Shown piece after piece: positions 24,200 to 33,834 of a stretch of DNA of 54,415 bases. The stretch lies in the NCBI GenBank assembly GCA_018402015.1, contig JAGYJL010000011.1, positions 1-54,415 of the forward strand, given 5' to 3'. The DNA comes from Flavobacteriales bacterium. GTDB lineage: Bacteria; Bacteroidota; Bacteroidia; UBA10329. The notes below the pieces were generated by a model. The model was not told where the DNA came from and ran no database searches. It saw only the letters and a list, made by a program, of their open reading frames with translations. Made by a program: the position numbers and the translations under genes. The number at the start of each line of letters is the position of its first letter. Position 1 is the first letter of the stretch.

Positions 24200-24223
24200 G
24201 CTCCTTCTATCTGATCAGCTTAC
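24196..24223. terminator. Possible bidirectional hairpin between convergent genes
   Basis: GTAAGCT (24196-24202) and AGCTTAC (24217-24223) form a perfect 7 bp stem spanning the stop codons of both converging genes. No T tract follows on either strand, so a terminator role is weakly supported. Confidence 0.35.
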
Positions 24224-24659
24224 AGCTGCTGGGTAATTTGGAACTTATGGTTTTGAGATCTTCAGCAGACAGACCTGTATCCTTCAAGTGAAGTTCTTTT
24301 AAATTAGGCAGCGTGTAGATCTCTTCGGGAATCGACTTCAAATACTTGTTACCATCCAAACCAAGCACTTCAAGGCTTTCAAGCTGTGCAATAGCAGGAT
24401 CGATAGCGCCTACTTGATTGAATCCAAGTTCCAGATACTTGAGATTGACGAAGGAGAAGACTTGCATAGGCACAGCTGTTAGCTTTGGAGATTGTAGACT
24501 CAGATCCAGATACAAGACACTATCTGCGTGGTCGGCCGCATCGGCCACGTTATCGTAAAAACCATCTTCGGTAAAAAAGGCATCTATTCCTTCCATAGCG
24601 CCATCTTGAGCAAACGCACCGAAGGATGTGAGAAGCACTAAAATCAGAGCTCTGTTCAT
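24207..24659 (-). CDS. Secreted leucine-rich-repeat protein
   Basis: The 150-residue protein begins with the signal peptide MNRALILVLLTSFGAFA. After an acidic stretch, about four leucine-rich repeats follow: LYLDLSLQSPKLTAVPMQVF, LKYLELGFNQVGAIDPAI, LEVLGLDGNKYLKSIPEEI and LKELHLKDTGLSAEDL. It is a short, exported LRR protein, probably periplasmic or surface, that binds another protein. No lipobox and no type IX sorting domain is seen. It lies downstream of the type IX-related operon but is separated from it by 38 bp. Confidence 0.8.
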   Translation of the reverse strand: MNRALILVLLTSFGAFAQDGAMEGIDAFFTEDGFYDNVADAADHADSVLYLDLSLQSPKLTAVPMQVFSFVNLKYLELGFNQVGAIDPAIAQLESLEVLGLDGNKYLKSIPEEIYTLPNLKELHLKDTGLSAEDLKTISSKLPSSCKLIR

Positions 24660-24697
24660 GGTAGGTTATTAGCGTATCGAAGTTAGCTAATTGAATC

Positions 24698-25177
24698 TCA
24701 GAATGTTGCTACCTCCAGCAACCTTTCTCGAAACTCAAACTGAAGATCTTCGTGCAGATCACTATAGATGTCATTGATTTTCACCAGCTGCCGTTCGTAT
24801 AGGTTCAGCAACACTTTGCTTCGCTTAAAGTTGATATCCAGCGACTTCAATTCCTCACAGAAATGGAGCAAAACATCCAATTCGGTTTCTGGTTGATCGC
24901 TGTACTTGATGTATTTGTTGGCAATTCTCAGTGCGCGCCTTATGCTCTTTTTTGCCAAATAGAAACCCTTGGTATTGGTAGCGCTGAAAGCTTCAGACAC
25001 TTCGATCTTGATCTGACGGGCGTATTCATCTTCATCCACAGAATCAAAGAGCAAATAATTGAGGAATTCCTTATTGTCTCGTTTGTACTTGATGAGTTTT
25101 TCGCACAACTCAATAACCTCTTCTCGAGAAAGGGTTTTCAGTTCTTTACGTATCTGTGCTAGCGATGCCGACTTCAT
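24698..25177 (-). CDS. Hypothetical helical protein downstream of the OmpA-family gene
   Basis: A 159-residue, highly charged protein starting at ATG 25177, which overlaps the upstream stop codon by one base (TGATG). It begins MKSASLAQIRKELKTLSREEVIELCEKLIKYKRDNKEFLNY and is predicted almost wholly helical, with no signal peptide and three cysteines at most. I do not recognise a named family, though similar cytosolic helical proteins are common in Bacteroidota. Its tight coupling to the OmpA/PorE-like gene suggests a role connected to that module, unproven. Confidence 0.65.
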   Translation of the reverse strand: MKSASLAQIRKELKTLSREEVIELCEKLIKYKRDNKEFLNYLLFDSVDEDEYARQIKIEVSEAFSATNTKGFYLAKKSIRRALRIANKYIKYSDQPETELDVLLHFCEELKSLDINFKRSKVLLNLYERQLVKINDIYSDLHEDLQFEFRERLLEVATF

Positions 25178-27216
25178 CAATCCTGCTCTGGAAGGTACTC
25201 ATCTTCCGTAAGCTCACCGATGATCTCGAACTCTGTTCTACGGTTCAATGCCCGACCGTCCGGATTGTCTGAGCCATCTTCAAACGTGTTGGATGCAATT
25301 GGTCTTGTCTCGCCATAACCCTTGGCAACCAATCGTTTGGCCATAATGCCTTTGCTGATCATGTAATCAACCACGCTCTTAGCTCTACCTTCCGATAATT
25401 TGAGGTTGTAGGCATCAGACCCCTTTGAATCGGTATGTGATGAAAGCTCGATGATGATCTGCGGATTATCCATCATGATCGGATACAGACCTGTATCTAA
25501 ACTCACCTTTGCAGAAGCAGTCAGATTGGCGCTGTCGAAATCATACAGAATACCTTCAAGCACAATCGGTTTCTTAGGGATCTTCTTCAATTGAAGTTCC
25601 ACATTCAAGGTATCGGCAGGTGTTTTCTTCTTTGTAGAAACATCAACAATATCATTGAAGTATCCGACTTTCTTGGCTTCAATGCTGTAATCTCTATCTG
25701 GCTCTAGCGTAAAGCTGAACGTACACGGATTTACGCGCAATTCCTCGGCCAAATACTTCTCTCCTGTAGTTGGGTCTTTCATGTAGAGGAAAATATCCAC
25801 CTCATCCAAGCAGGCACTATCGATCACAAGACCATTGAGATGAATGTTCACGTATTCCACAAACTCAAAGGAGTAAATATCATCGCAGCAAGTTGCATTC
25901 ATCAAAGCCACACCACCTTCTCTATTTGAAACCAAGAAACCCGAATTACGATCTCTGTTCAGCACAAAATCGAAATCATCCGCAGGCGAATTAACGGCCT
26001 TACCCAAATGTTGTAGCGAGTCTTTCTGCCACTTGGTCTTCTCCCCTTCTATCTTGTAAACATCCAATCCGCCAAGGCCCACAAGTCCATCGCTACTGAA
26101 GTAGAGAGAGTGCGTGGTTACATCGTAATAGGGCGTGAATTCGGTTCCGGGTGTGTTGATGGCAGCACCAGCATTCTGCGGAGCGCGGAATCGTTTGGTA
26201 CGAGCATGGTATTCGGTAAACCAGATGTCGAGACCACCTTTACCTTCTGGCCTATCAGAAACGAAGTAGATCACCTCTTGATTCCGCTTCGATTCTCTAC
26301 CAACTGTTGGTTGTGTAGTGGTGTAGCCAGATAGATTTATGAGGTCGTTCATCTCAATTGGTTCGCCCCATTTATTGCCCTCTTTTTCTGAGTAGAACAA
26401 GCGGCAAATGACCTTGCCTTGAAAGTTCTCTTCGCATCGGGTGAAGTAGAATCTGTTTCCATCTGGCGAAATGGCTCCATTGCCGATCTGCTGCTGCTCT
26501 GCTCCTATTGGATCGTTGAATTCGCCACTCGACCTCCACTTACCGTTCTCCTTTTTAGCGAGATAGAATTTCCGCTTTGGTAAAGCCGTGCTATCCAACT
26601 CTTCCACATCGTAGAACTCTACACCTTCGCTCACCAGCGAACCATACACAAGCGTGTTGTCATCCAAGGGAATAGGCGAGAATTCGATGTGCGCCTTATT
26701 GATGCTTTCGTCCAAGTGTTCAACTTCAGCCTTATTCACAGAATCCCGCAGCGAAATGGCCAACTCGCAGCCTTCTATCTTATTCTCGGTGATCCTGCGG
26801 TACCATTTATCATCCATGTTAGATGCAAAGCGCTTGAACTTAATGAAGTTGCTCTTGGCCTCTTCATACTTACCCGTTTGCATGAACATGTCTCCTGCAT
26901 AGTACAAAGCCATTGGGTTCTTTTGCCCTCCTGTGAGTTTTAGGAACTGCCAATAAGCATCCGAAGCGTGCTCATAATCGCGAGCGCCACGGTACAGCTC
27001 TGCCAATTGAAAAACAACTTTGGCATTCTCGGGCTTGCGCTTTACCCATTCCTTGTAATAGACCAAAGCACCATAGGTATCTCCTAAGCGAAGCGAGTTG
27101 GTTGCCAGGCCTTTGATCTTGCGCATGCTCAGTTTCTCCGTTTCTGGAAGATTCTGTTGTGCATGCAGCGGCAATGCCAAACACCAAGCGAAGATGAGAA
27201 TCAGTATCTGTCGCAA
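25177..27216 (-). CDS. PorE-like OmpA-family protein (TPR, beta-propeller, CRD, OmpA_C)
   Basis: The 679-residue exported protein has a signal peptide (MRQILILIFAWCLALPLHAQ), TPR-like repeats at about 28-130, PD40/WD40-like propeller repeats at about 150-410 (FSPIPLDDNTLVYGS, ISPDGNRFYFTRCEENF, LYFSSDGLVGLGGLDVYK), a carboxypeptidase-regulatory-like domain at about 440-535 and a C-terminal OmpA peptidoglycan-binding domain (GILYDFDSANLTASAK, ELSSHTDSKGSDAYN, RVVAKGYGET-like RLVAKGYGET). This order is that of PorE-type proteins of the type IX secretion system, which tie outer-membrane parts to peptidoglycan. It starts at a TTG (27216), overlapping the PorP/SprF gene by 16 bp, so translation is coupled. 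Confidence 0.88.
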   Translation of the reverse strand: MRQILILIFAWCLALPLHAQQNLPETEKLSMRKIKGLATNSLRLGDTYGALVYYKEWVKRKPENAKVVFQLAELYRGARDYEHASDAYWQFLKLTGGQKNPMALYYAGDMFMQTGKYEEAKSNFIKFKRFASNMDDKWYRRITENKIEGCELAISLRDSVNKAEVEHLDESINKAHIEFSPIPLDDNTLVYGSLVSEGVEFYDVEELDSTALPKRKFYLAKKENGKWRSSGEFNDPIGAEQQQIGNGAISPDGNRFYFTRCEENFQGKVICRLFYSEKEGNKWGEPIEMNDLINLSGYTTTQPTVGRESKRNQEVIYFVSDRPEGKGGLDIWFTEYHARTKRFRAPQNAGAAINTPGTEFTPYYDVTTHSLYFSSDGLVGLGGLDVYKIEGEKTKWQKDSLQHLGKAVNSPADDFDFVLNRDRNSGFLVSNREGGVALMNATCCDDIYSFEFVEYVNIHLNGLVIDSACLDEVDIFLYMKDPTTGEKYLAEELRVNPCTFSFTLEPDRDYSIEAKKVGYFNDIVDVSTKKKTPADTLNVELQLKKIPKKPIVLEGILYDFDSANLTASAKVSLDTGLYPIMMDNPQIIIELSSHTDSKGSDAYNLKLSEGRAKSVVDYMISKGIMAKRLVAKGYGETRPIASNTFEDGSDNPDGRALNRRTEFEIIGELTEDEYLPEQD

Positions 27217-28265
27217 GGTATGGCCAGACTTTTAGGTGAAAACAATGGAGCGGTGTAAACGAGCGACAGCTCGAATGTGGTCTTCCGTGAACTCTGAGCA
27301 CTCAGTCTTGACACATTGATATCGTAACTCAGGCCAACATCGAAATTCTTGATACTTGCACCGATAACAGGCGCAACTGCATCGCTGTTCCGTCCGAAAC
27401 CACCACGATAAAGCACTCCCAGATAAACGTGTTTCACCATGGATTTCTGGAAATGATACTTGACGTTTCCTCCCAAAACCATGTCAGACACCTTGGTGGT
27501 CCACATGTAAAGGAATTGCGGTTCGGCAGAAAAGGTCTTATTGATAGGCACATCAACCATGGCGTGCACCGATTGGCGAGTTCTCAAGCGTTCTGCCTGT
27601 GTGGTAAAATAGGTGTCCTTTGGACGAGTAACATGGAAAATGGAAAAGCCAACGGTTGGCTTGAACTTCTTGAATTTGTAACTCCATGCAAAGCCAAGAT
27701 TCATATCAAAATAAGCCTGCGAAGCTTGGATATTATCCTCTCCGTTGTACACGTTCGGATCGAAGATACCATTCTGATATACCCACTGATCGGGGAAGGT
27801 CTGCGTGCTGAGATCGGTACTTTTAACCACAGCACCTAGCTGAATACCAGCACGTACTTCGTGGCCTTTTATAACCTTCTTGTAAGCACCTGTGAGGTAA
27901 ATTTTGAAGCTATTGAGCGCAAATGGCGCGTAATTATCGTTGATAATGAGAATGCCCGCATCGATCTCGTCCTTGAAAAAGAAGAACTTCTTATCGAAAC
28001 CAAGCATTCCAGTGGTAATGGCCTTGTTGATCTCTGGCCATTGATGCCGGTAGTTGCCAACTGCTCTGTACGCGCCATCATACATCCCCACCATTCCTGG
28101 GTTGAGATTCTGTTGATTGGTATACCACTGCGTAAGGTGAACATCCTGCGCATTTGTTGGTGCACAAAGTAGTAATGTGGCGATAAAGAGACACACAGAC
28201 GCCAGTTGTCTTCCGTGCTCTATGGCTGTGGTCTTACAGTTCAACTTTATCTTTTTTAAACTCAA
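27201..28265 (-). CDS. PorP/SprF-family type IX secretion outer-membrane protein
   Basis: This 354-residue protein has a signal peptide (SVCLFIATLLLCAPTNAQ) and then the PorP/SprF pattern: DVHLTQWYTNQQNLNPGMVGMYDGAYRAVGNYR at the mature N-terminus, followed by a beta-barrel with GFDKKFFFFKDE and NLGFAWSYKFKKFKPTVGFSIFHVTRP. Members of this family work as partner barrels for large type IX cargo with type B sorting domains, as SprF does for SprB. It lies in a minus-strand unit with the M43 protease and PorE-like genes, opposite the PKD adhesin. No ATG is available; TTG at 28265 is the first start in the frame. Confidence 0.9.
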   Translation of the reverse strand: MSLKKIKLNCKTTAIEHGRQLASVCLFIATLLLCAPTNAQDVHLTQWYTNQQNLNPGMVGMYDGAYRAVGNYRHQWPEINKAITTGMLGFDKKFFFFKDEIDAGILIINDNYAPFALNSFKIYLTGAYKKVIKGHEVRAGIQLGAVVKSTDLSTQTFPDQWVYQNGIFDPNVYNGEDNIQASQAYFDMNLGFAWSYKFKKFKPTVGFSIFHVTRPKDTYFTTQAERLRTRQSVHAMVDVPINKTFSAEPQFLYMWTTKVSDMVLGGNVKYHFQKSMVKHVYLGVLYRGGFGRNSDAVAPVIGASIKNFDVGLSYDINVSRLSAQSSRKTTFELSLVYTAPLFSPKSLAIPCDRY

Positions 28266-28275
28266 TCAACTAAAA

Positions 28276-29109
28276 CTACCACATGTGCTGCCCGTTAGGC
28301 TGTAGGTTATTGGTATAGGTGTTGGCCATGTGCCAATACTGTTCGTAACTGAAATGACAGGCACAGGGATAGTAAGACATGATGTTGCCCACATCGGGGT
28401 CGTAGAAATCGCCATTGGCATCGGTCATCATGGCCGTAAAAATGCAATCGGCATCCACATATAATCCCGGATCTTCGAATGGAACATACGGATCGCCAGG
28501 TGTATCGCAGAAACCATCGCCTTCTGTCTGGCAATTACTACCATCGGCCAATTCGGTGCCGTTTCCTTCAAAGGTGTGCTCCAACCCCCAGTAATGCCCC
28601 ATCTCGTGAGTCAAGGCTCCGCCAGGCTTTACAATGCAAATTCCCCCTCCCTGTGTATTGTTTATTCCGCCCAGATCGGCAAACCCAGCAACTCCTGGAG
28701 GGTCTATGATGTGATTCACGTAAAATATATTGATGCGATAGGCCTCATGGTGAGCTGTGAGCATCTGACTCCATTCAGTGCCTCCCATCGACTCTAGCGT
28801 ATCCCACTGAAAATTGTCTATATAGCGGAATTCACATACTTCAAAAGACACGCATATATCATCGAAAAGGGCGTTGGTACCGGCCACTTCGCCTAGAATA
28901 TCAGCCTCCGTAACATTTGCCTCGCCCAAGCTATCGCGAACGATGTGCACCATGATGGAAAAGCGTTTATCGAGGCACGGTAATTCTGAACGTGGTGCAG
29001 GCTCTTCGGGTACAAAACTGGTAGACAGAACCAATAGAACAAGACACGGTATCATCCAAACGAATCGCGAGAATTTCGAGAAGCTGTGTTTGGAATCTTT
29101 TGGGGTCAT
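28276..29109 (-). CDS. Secreted M43 (pappalysin-like) zinc metalloprotease
   Basis: The 277-residue protein starts at ATG 29109 (MTPKDSKHSFSKFSRFVW), with a signal peptide whose core is MIPCLVLLVLSTSF. The zinc site is HEMGHYWGLEHTF, the metzincin HExxHxxGxxH form, followed by a cysteine-rich region typical of M43 (SNCQTEGDGFCDTPGDPY) and NIMSYYPCACHF with the Met-turn. It has no type IX C-terminal domain, so it may be periplasmic or released by another way. It is the first gene of the PorP/SprF-PorE-like operon, 10 bp before the next gene. Possibly it processes the adjacent adhesin. Confidence 0.9.
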   Translation of the reverse strand: MTPKDSKHSFSKFSRFVWMIPCLVLLVLSTSFVPEEPAPRSELPCLDKRFSIMVHIVRDSLGEANVTEADILGEVAGTNALFDDICVSFEVCEFRYIDNFQWDTLESMGGTEWSQMLTAHHEAYRINIFYVNHIIDPPGVAGFADLGGINNTQGGGICIVKPGGALTHEMGHYWGLEHTFEGNGTELADGSNCQTEGDGFCDTPGDPYVPFEDPGLYVDADCIFTAMMTDANGDFYDPDVGNIMSYYPCACHFSYEQYWHMANTYTNNLQPNGQHMW

Positions 29110-29129
29110 CGGTTTCTTTCGATTTGAGA

Positions 29130-29137
29130 CAAATGTA
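29130..29137 (-). promoter_or_regulatory. Probable -7 element of the M43-PorP-PorE-like operon
   Basis: TACATTTG on the minus strand, 20 bp before the ATG at 29109. No TTTG stands at the 19 bp spacing, so the -33 element is not clear. Confidence 0.5.
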
Positions 29138-29230
29138 TTCAGCAAAATCTAATAATTGGCGTGTTCAATGTTTCAAGGCATCCTTTTCATAATTTCACGT
29201 TCCCTTAAAAACACCTCACCAATAAAACGT

Positions 29231-32200
29231 ATGCGGTCTGTTTGGTTGCTCTTCTTGTTGTTATTTAGCACAGGTCACGCCTACTCGCAAACAGCCAACA
29301 CCACGCAAGGATGCGTTCCATTAACAGTAAGTTTTACGGCACCTGCTGGTAGTGGCCCCACTCATTTCTGGGTTTTTGGTGATGGTTCAACCGCAACAGG
29401 CGCCAATCCTACCAACTCGTTTGTTACGGCTGGCAACTACACGGTTCAGTACAGTGCTTCTTCTGGCGGACCGATCATTGGAACCATTGAGATCAACGTT
29501 TACGAGCAGCCCGTACCGGAATTCACGGCAGACCCTACTACTGGCTGTGCCCCGTTGAATGTAAGTTTCAACGACCTTACCGAGGTTGGCGCAGGCGTAA
29601 ACATTACCGGATACACATGGGTTTTTGGCGATGGTGGTAGTGCCAGTGGCGCTTCTCCTAACCATTGGTTTACGCAGCCGGGTTCGTATTACGTATCGTT
29701 GGAAATACAGACCAACCTACCCTCTTGCGATGCTACAGAGGTGTACAACGACCTGATAACCGTTACCCAAGGACCTTTTGTAAGCTTTACCACTTCACCA
29801 AGCCCTGCCACAGCTTGCGACCCTCCGTTGGTGGTTTCGTTCACCAACAATAGTGGTTCGGCCAGTCCGCTTACTTACGCATGGGATTTTGGTAACGGCA
29901 ACACCTCCACAGACGAAGACCCTGCTGCAGAAACCTACGACCAGAACGGCAACTTCACCATTTCGTTGACTGCCACAGACCCGGATGGCTGCGCATCTAC
30001 CTACACAAGACCCGTATCCATCGGTTCGCCAACCACTGCGTTCCTTATTCCGGATACTATCTGTTTTGAGGATTCTGTATTGATGATAAACAACTCATCA
30101 TCAGGATTTTACCAATGGGTATTTGCTGCGGGAAATGTCCCACAGATCACGTCTCTTGCAGAGCCTTTGGTAGTCTTTAACACACCTGGGTTGCAAGATG
30201 TAACGCTTACCACTAGCGCAGGCCAATGCAGCTCTAGCCAAACGGTACAGATATTTGTTGAGCAGCCAAGCGCTGAATTCAGCTCCACACCCGATTATTC
30301 GTGCGTTGAACCGATGGACGTGCAATTCACGCCAGTGAACCAAGGCTACGCCACTTACGAATGGGTGTTCGGAGATTCCGCCACCAGCACGCTTACCAAC
30401 CCGTTGCACACGTATTCGTACGAAGATACCACCGAGTATTCGTGGTATGGGATGGATACCTTGCACACGATACTTATTGTAACCTCTACTGCGGGATGTA
30501 GAGATACTGTTTGGCATACCGATACACTTTGGTTGCCCAATGCGGTCTTCTTTCCAGATGTGGTAGATGGCTGCGCCCCGCTAACGGTTACTTTCTCCGA
30601 TTCAAGCACATCCAAAGAAGACATCATCTCTTGGGAATGGCATTTAGGCGATGGTTCTGTTATCAATTCCAACAACGGTGCGCCCGTTTCTGTAACGTAT
30701 AACCAACCGGGGCATTACGCCTCTTACCTGATCATTCAGAATGCCAATGGTTGCATCGATACCAGTTACCAGGTAGTAACCATTGTGGGAGATGCCTTAT
30801 CGCCCGATTTTACGGTCGACCTCACAGAGGTCTGTCCGGGAGAGACAGTACAGTTTACCAATCTCACAGCCCTATCGGATAGTGTGGATTATTGGCATTA
30901 CTATTCGGAAACCAACCAGCAGTTCCATTGTTTTGACGACCCGAACCCCAGTTGGACCTACGAGAACGAAACAGGATTACAGGATGTAACACTGATCGTT
31001 GGTTGGAATGGTTGCTTCTCCTCTACCACCATTAACGACCTGATTCAGGTGAACGGCCCGATAGCCGAAATTCTGCTCAACTGCGAATGCGATGCGCCTT
31101 TTGATGTTGATTTTGAAAATGTAAGTCACGATTACACCGACTTCTCGTGGGATTTTGGCGATGGAACCACCAGCACAGACGAAACCCTAACGCATACCTA
31201 CGCTGCTACAGGCGATTACACCATTGTACTTACCGTGAACAACAGCACAACAGGTTGTCCTACTTCTTACGATACTGCCTACGTGAAGATCCGCGATATA
31301 CAGGCTGCTTTCTCTATTGATTCGGTCATTTGCCAAGGTGTGGATGCCCCTTTCAATGCCAACGCATCGCAAGATGTGTTCTCCGATTGCTGGGGAGGCT
31401 ACACGTTCCAGTTCGATGACCCGAGTTTGAGACCGATAACCACGCCCAACCCAAATCAACCAGTGAACTTTGACAACACAGGCGAATACGGAATTACGCT
31501 TGTTGTAAGAGATGTGAATGGTTGTAGAGACACGGCCTATTCCAGTGTGATCGTATCGGGTATTGAGGTTGATTTTGCCATTTCAGACGACCACATCTGC
31601 GCACCAAGCGAAGTAAGCTTTACCGATCAATCTACTTCCGATACCACAATTACCGATTGGGCTTGGACCTTTGGCGATTTCAGTGGCAGTATAGATCAGA
31701 ACCCAACGCATACCTACGGGCAATTCCAAGACACGCTTTGGGTGCAAATGGTAGCTATAAATGCTGTTGGATGTGTAGACTCAACAGACAGTATACCCAT
31801 TACCATGTACGCTCCTTTCAGTAGCGTTAATACAACCCCGTTCTTTCCAAATATCTGTGCAGGAAATACAGTCAACTTTACAGCTACAGATTACACAAGT
31901 GGCGGTTCTAACCTCAGCTTCCAATGGAATTTCCAAGATGGCAGCTCCAGCGCTCAGCAGAACCCATCTCATCAGTTCAGCGAAGGCGGCACTTACAACG
32001 TAACGGTTGTTTACACCGAACTTGCTACGGGCTGCATCGATTCTACCATTCGAACGGTTAACGTACAGGATTACCCGATAGGTGGATTCACTACCGATGG
32101 CGATTCGTTGGTCGTTTTCTGTAATCCACAGAACGTGGTCTTTACCGATACTACCCAAACAGTCGGCTCTCATTCAACCTTTTGGAACTTCGGTAATGGA

Positions 32201-33580
32201 AACACTTCCACTATTCCATCTGCCGGAACGCTGTATAACGTAAGTGGCGAATACACCGTTACCATGATCGTTAACACCACTTTCGGTTGTTCCGATACCG
32301 TTGCACAGACCTACTACGTCATTGGTCCAGAGGGTTCGTTCACTATTGATATTGACACCATTTGTCGGGGAGAGGAAATAACCTTTACGCTACAGGATAC
32401 CAGCGAAGTGTATGATTTCGTGTGGGATTTCGGTGATGGAACCTCAGCCTCCAACGTTAACCCTGTTTCGCACACCTACACCTTTGTTCCACCATCCGGA
32501 CAAACCGTAGGTAAGCTCATCGTATCGGGGCTTTTCGGAGGCTGTCCGGACGAGTCAACGTTACCGATCTACATTCACGAAGTTGTGGCTGACTTTATTC
32601 GGAACGATGGCCTGGATACGGCCCTATGCTTTCAGCCCTTCCCTATCTACAATCAATCGCTGAACGCTACCAATTTCTATTGGGATTTCGGTTTTGGAAC
32701 GCCAAGCAGTATTGAGGAACCGGGGTTCCTGAATTTCCCATCGCCAGGAACATACGATGTGACCTTGGTTGTTTCCAACAGCATTTTGGGTTGTAACGAT
32801 ACCATGATACGGTCGGTGATACTGCATCCTATTCCAGAAGTATTCTCTTTGGGAGATACCATTTGCGAAGGAGACGTAGGAAACATTCAGGTGCTGAACC
32901 CAGATCTTACGGCCGAGTACACTTGGAGTTCGCTTGAGGCCGTAGCCGACAGCAATGCAGTCGTTACCACCTCCATGCCTATGTTCACTGCCGATTATGA
33001 AATAGCAGTGCTCGACACCAACGGCTGTTCTGATGTGGATACGTCCACCATTCGTGTTATCAATCCGCTTATTCTAAGCAACTGGGATACTACCATTGTC
33101 ATTGGCGATTCTATTTGTCTGCCGATTGATGCAGAGGCTGGCCTCTATATGTTCACATGGACACCGACAGCTGGTTTGGATTGCGACACCTGCGGAAGTC
33201 CATGCTTGCAACCCTTGGAACTTGTAACTTACTCTGTTTCGGTAACCGACATTCTGGGCTGTTTTACCTCCAATGCCGATTACACGGTAGATATCTACCC
33301 GGAAACCTTCCTTTCCATGCCTACCACCTTTACGCCTAATGGCGATGGCGCCAACGATGTCATTTACCTCGAAGGTTGGGGAATCAAGCAATTGGTAGAG
33401 TTCCGCATTTTCAATCGCTGGGGAGAGGAAATGTTCTTTACTACGGATAAAGAAGAAGGTTGGAACGGCTACTACAAAGGCGTATTGCAGAACAACGATG
33501 TGTATGCTTACAAGATCAAGGCCTTTACTTGGAGAGACGAGGAAAAGACCTTGGAAGGCTACATCAACCTGATGCGCTGA
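29231..33580 (+). CDS. Giant PKD-repeat surface adhesin with type B (gliding-motility-type) T9SS sorting domain
   Basis: The start at ATG 29231 gives the signal peptide MRSVWLLFLLLFSTGHAYS; the upstream TTG and ATG are less likely. The 1449-residue mature protein is a chain of PKD domains. At least eleven W-x-FGDG-type cores are recognisable (for example WVFGDGSTATG, WVFGDGGSASG, WDFGNGNTSTDED, WEWHLGDGSV, WAWTFGDFSG, WDFGDGTSAS), with two or three degenerate ones between. Cysteine pairs per domain (GCAPL, GCVPL) suggest disulfides. The last about 85 residues (TTFTPNGDGANDVIYLEGWG, FNRWGEEMFF, WNGYYKGVLQNNDVYAYKI) are a type B sorting domain, the CHU_C class that needs a PorP/SprF partner. 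The divergent operon carries that partner. It is probably an adhesin or gliding-type surface filament. Confidence 0.94.
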   Translation: MRSVWLLFLLLFSTGHAYSQTANTTQGCVPLTVSFTAPAGSGPTHFWVFGDGSTATGANPTNSFVTAGNYTVQYSASSGGPIIGTIEINVYEQPVPEFTADPTTGCAPLNVSFNDLTEVGAGVNITGYTWVFGDGGSASGASPNHWFTQPGSYYVSLEIQTNLPSCDATEVYNDLITVTQGPFVSFTTSPSPATACDPPLVVSFTNNSGSASPLTYAWDFGNGNTSTDEDPAAETYDQNGNFTISLTATDPDGCASTYTRPVSIGSPTTAFLIPDTICFEDSVLMINNSSSGFYQWVFAAGNVPQITSLAEPLVVFNTPGLQDVTLTTSAGQCSSSQTVQIFVEQPSAEFSSTPDYSCVEPMDVQFTPVNQGYATYEWVFGDSATSTLTNPLHTYSYEDTTEYSWYGMDTLHTILIVTSTAGCRDTVWHTDTLWLPNAVFFPDVVDGCAPLTVTFSDSSTSKEDIISWEWHLGDGSVINSNNGAPVSVTYNQPGHYASYLIIQNANGCIDTSYQVVTIVGDALSPDFTVDLTEVCPGETVQFTNLTALSDSVDYWHYYSETNQQFHCFDDPNPSWTYENETGLQDVTLIVGWNGCFSSTTINDLIQVNGPIAEILLNCECDAPFDVDFENVSHDYTDFSWDFGDGTTSTDETLTHTYAATGDYTIVLTVNNSTTGCPTSYDTAYVKIRDIQAAFSIDSVICQGVDAPFNANASQDVFSDCWGGYTFQFDDPSLRPITTPNPNQPVNFDNTGEYGITLVVRDVNGCRDTAYSSVIVSGIEVDFAISDDHICAPSEVSFTDQSTSDTTITDWAWTFGDFSGSIDQNPTHTYGQFQDTLWVQMVAINAVGCVDSTDSIPITMYAPFSSVNTTPFFPNICAGNTVNFTATDYTSGGSNLSFQWNFQDGSSSAQQNPSHQFSEGGTYNVTVVYTELATGCIDSTIRTVNVQDYPIGGFTTDGDSLVVFCNPQNVVFTDTTQTVGSHSTFWNFGNGNTSTIPSAGTLYNVSGEYTVTMIVNTTFGCSDTVAQTYYVIGPEGSFTIDIDTICRGEEITFTLQDTSEVYDFVWDFGDGTSASNVNPVSHTYTFVPPSGQTVGKLIVSGLFGGCPDESTLPIYIHEVVADFIRNDGLDTALCFQPFPIYNQSLNATNFYWDFGFGTPSSIEEPGFLNFPSPGTYDVTLVVSNSILGCNDTMIRSVILHPIPEVFSLGDTICEGDVGNIQVLNPDLTAEYTWSSLEAVADSNAVVTTSMPMFTADYEIAVLDTNGCSDVDTSTIRVINPLILSNWDTTIVIGDSICLPIDAEAGLYMFTWTPTAGLDCDTCGSPCLQPLELVTYSVSVTDILGCFTSNADYTVDIYPETFLSMPTTFTPNGDGANDVIYLEGWGIKQLVEFRIFNRWGEEMFFTTDKEEGWNGYYKGVLQNNDVYAYKIKAFTWRDEEKTLEGYINLMR

Positions 33581-33639
33581 TTCTTTCTGAAGTATGAGGT
33601 GTGAGCGATCAGGCAATTTTGATTCGTAGCTCCAGCTAG

Positions 33640-33765
33640 GTCAGTTCGAGTGATCTTTGATCGTATCGAGAACGGTGGGAAGGCTAACGGACCTTCTCGA
33701 TACACGCTACGCGCACTCGAAGTGACCAAGCAGCTAAAACCCTATTTTATTAGTTGAGAAACGTT
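33640..33765. repeat. Composite REP-like intergenic repeat (inverted pair plus 38 bp module)
   Basis: In the 254 bp between the adhesin and truA, one REP-like unit (33640-33675, TTCGAGTG ... TATCGAGAA) is followed by a second in the opposite orientation (33692-33727, CTTCTCGATAC ... CACTCGAAGTGAC). A module at 33728-33765 then contains AAGCAGCTAAAACCCTATTT and GAGAAACGTT. The same arrangement, second unit plus module, recurs at 53110-53194. Nothing else is seen between 33581 and 33834. Confidence 0.8.
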
Positions 33766-33834
33766 GAGACGTAACAAACCAACGGAGAGAATAGCTACTC
33801 TTGTAGACCTTAACCAGGCCTGCTTAATCTAACC

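Noticed and set aside
28276-29109. Type IX sorting domain on the M43 protease
   Set aside because: The protein ends soon after the cysteine-rich NIMSYYPCACHF region, with no CTD-like GxY or KxxK pattern.
29231-33580. DNA-level repeat array in the adhesin
   Set aside because: The repetition is at the protein level (PKD domains); nucleotide copies have diverged, so no CRISPR or tandem satellite.
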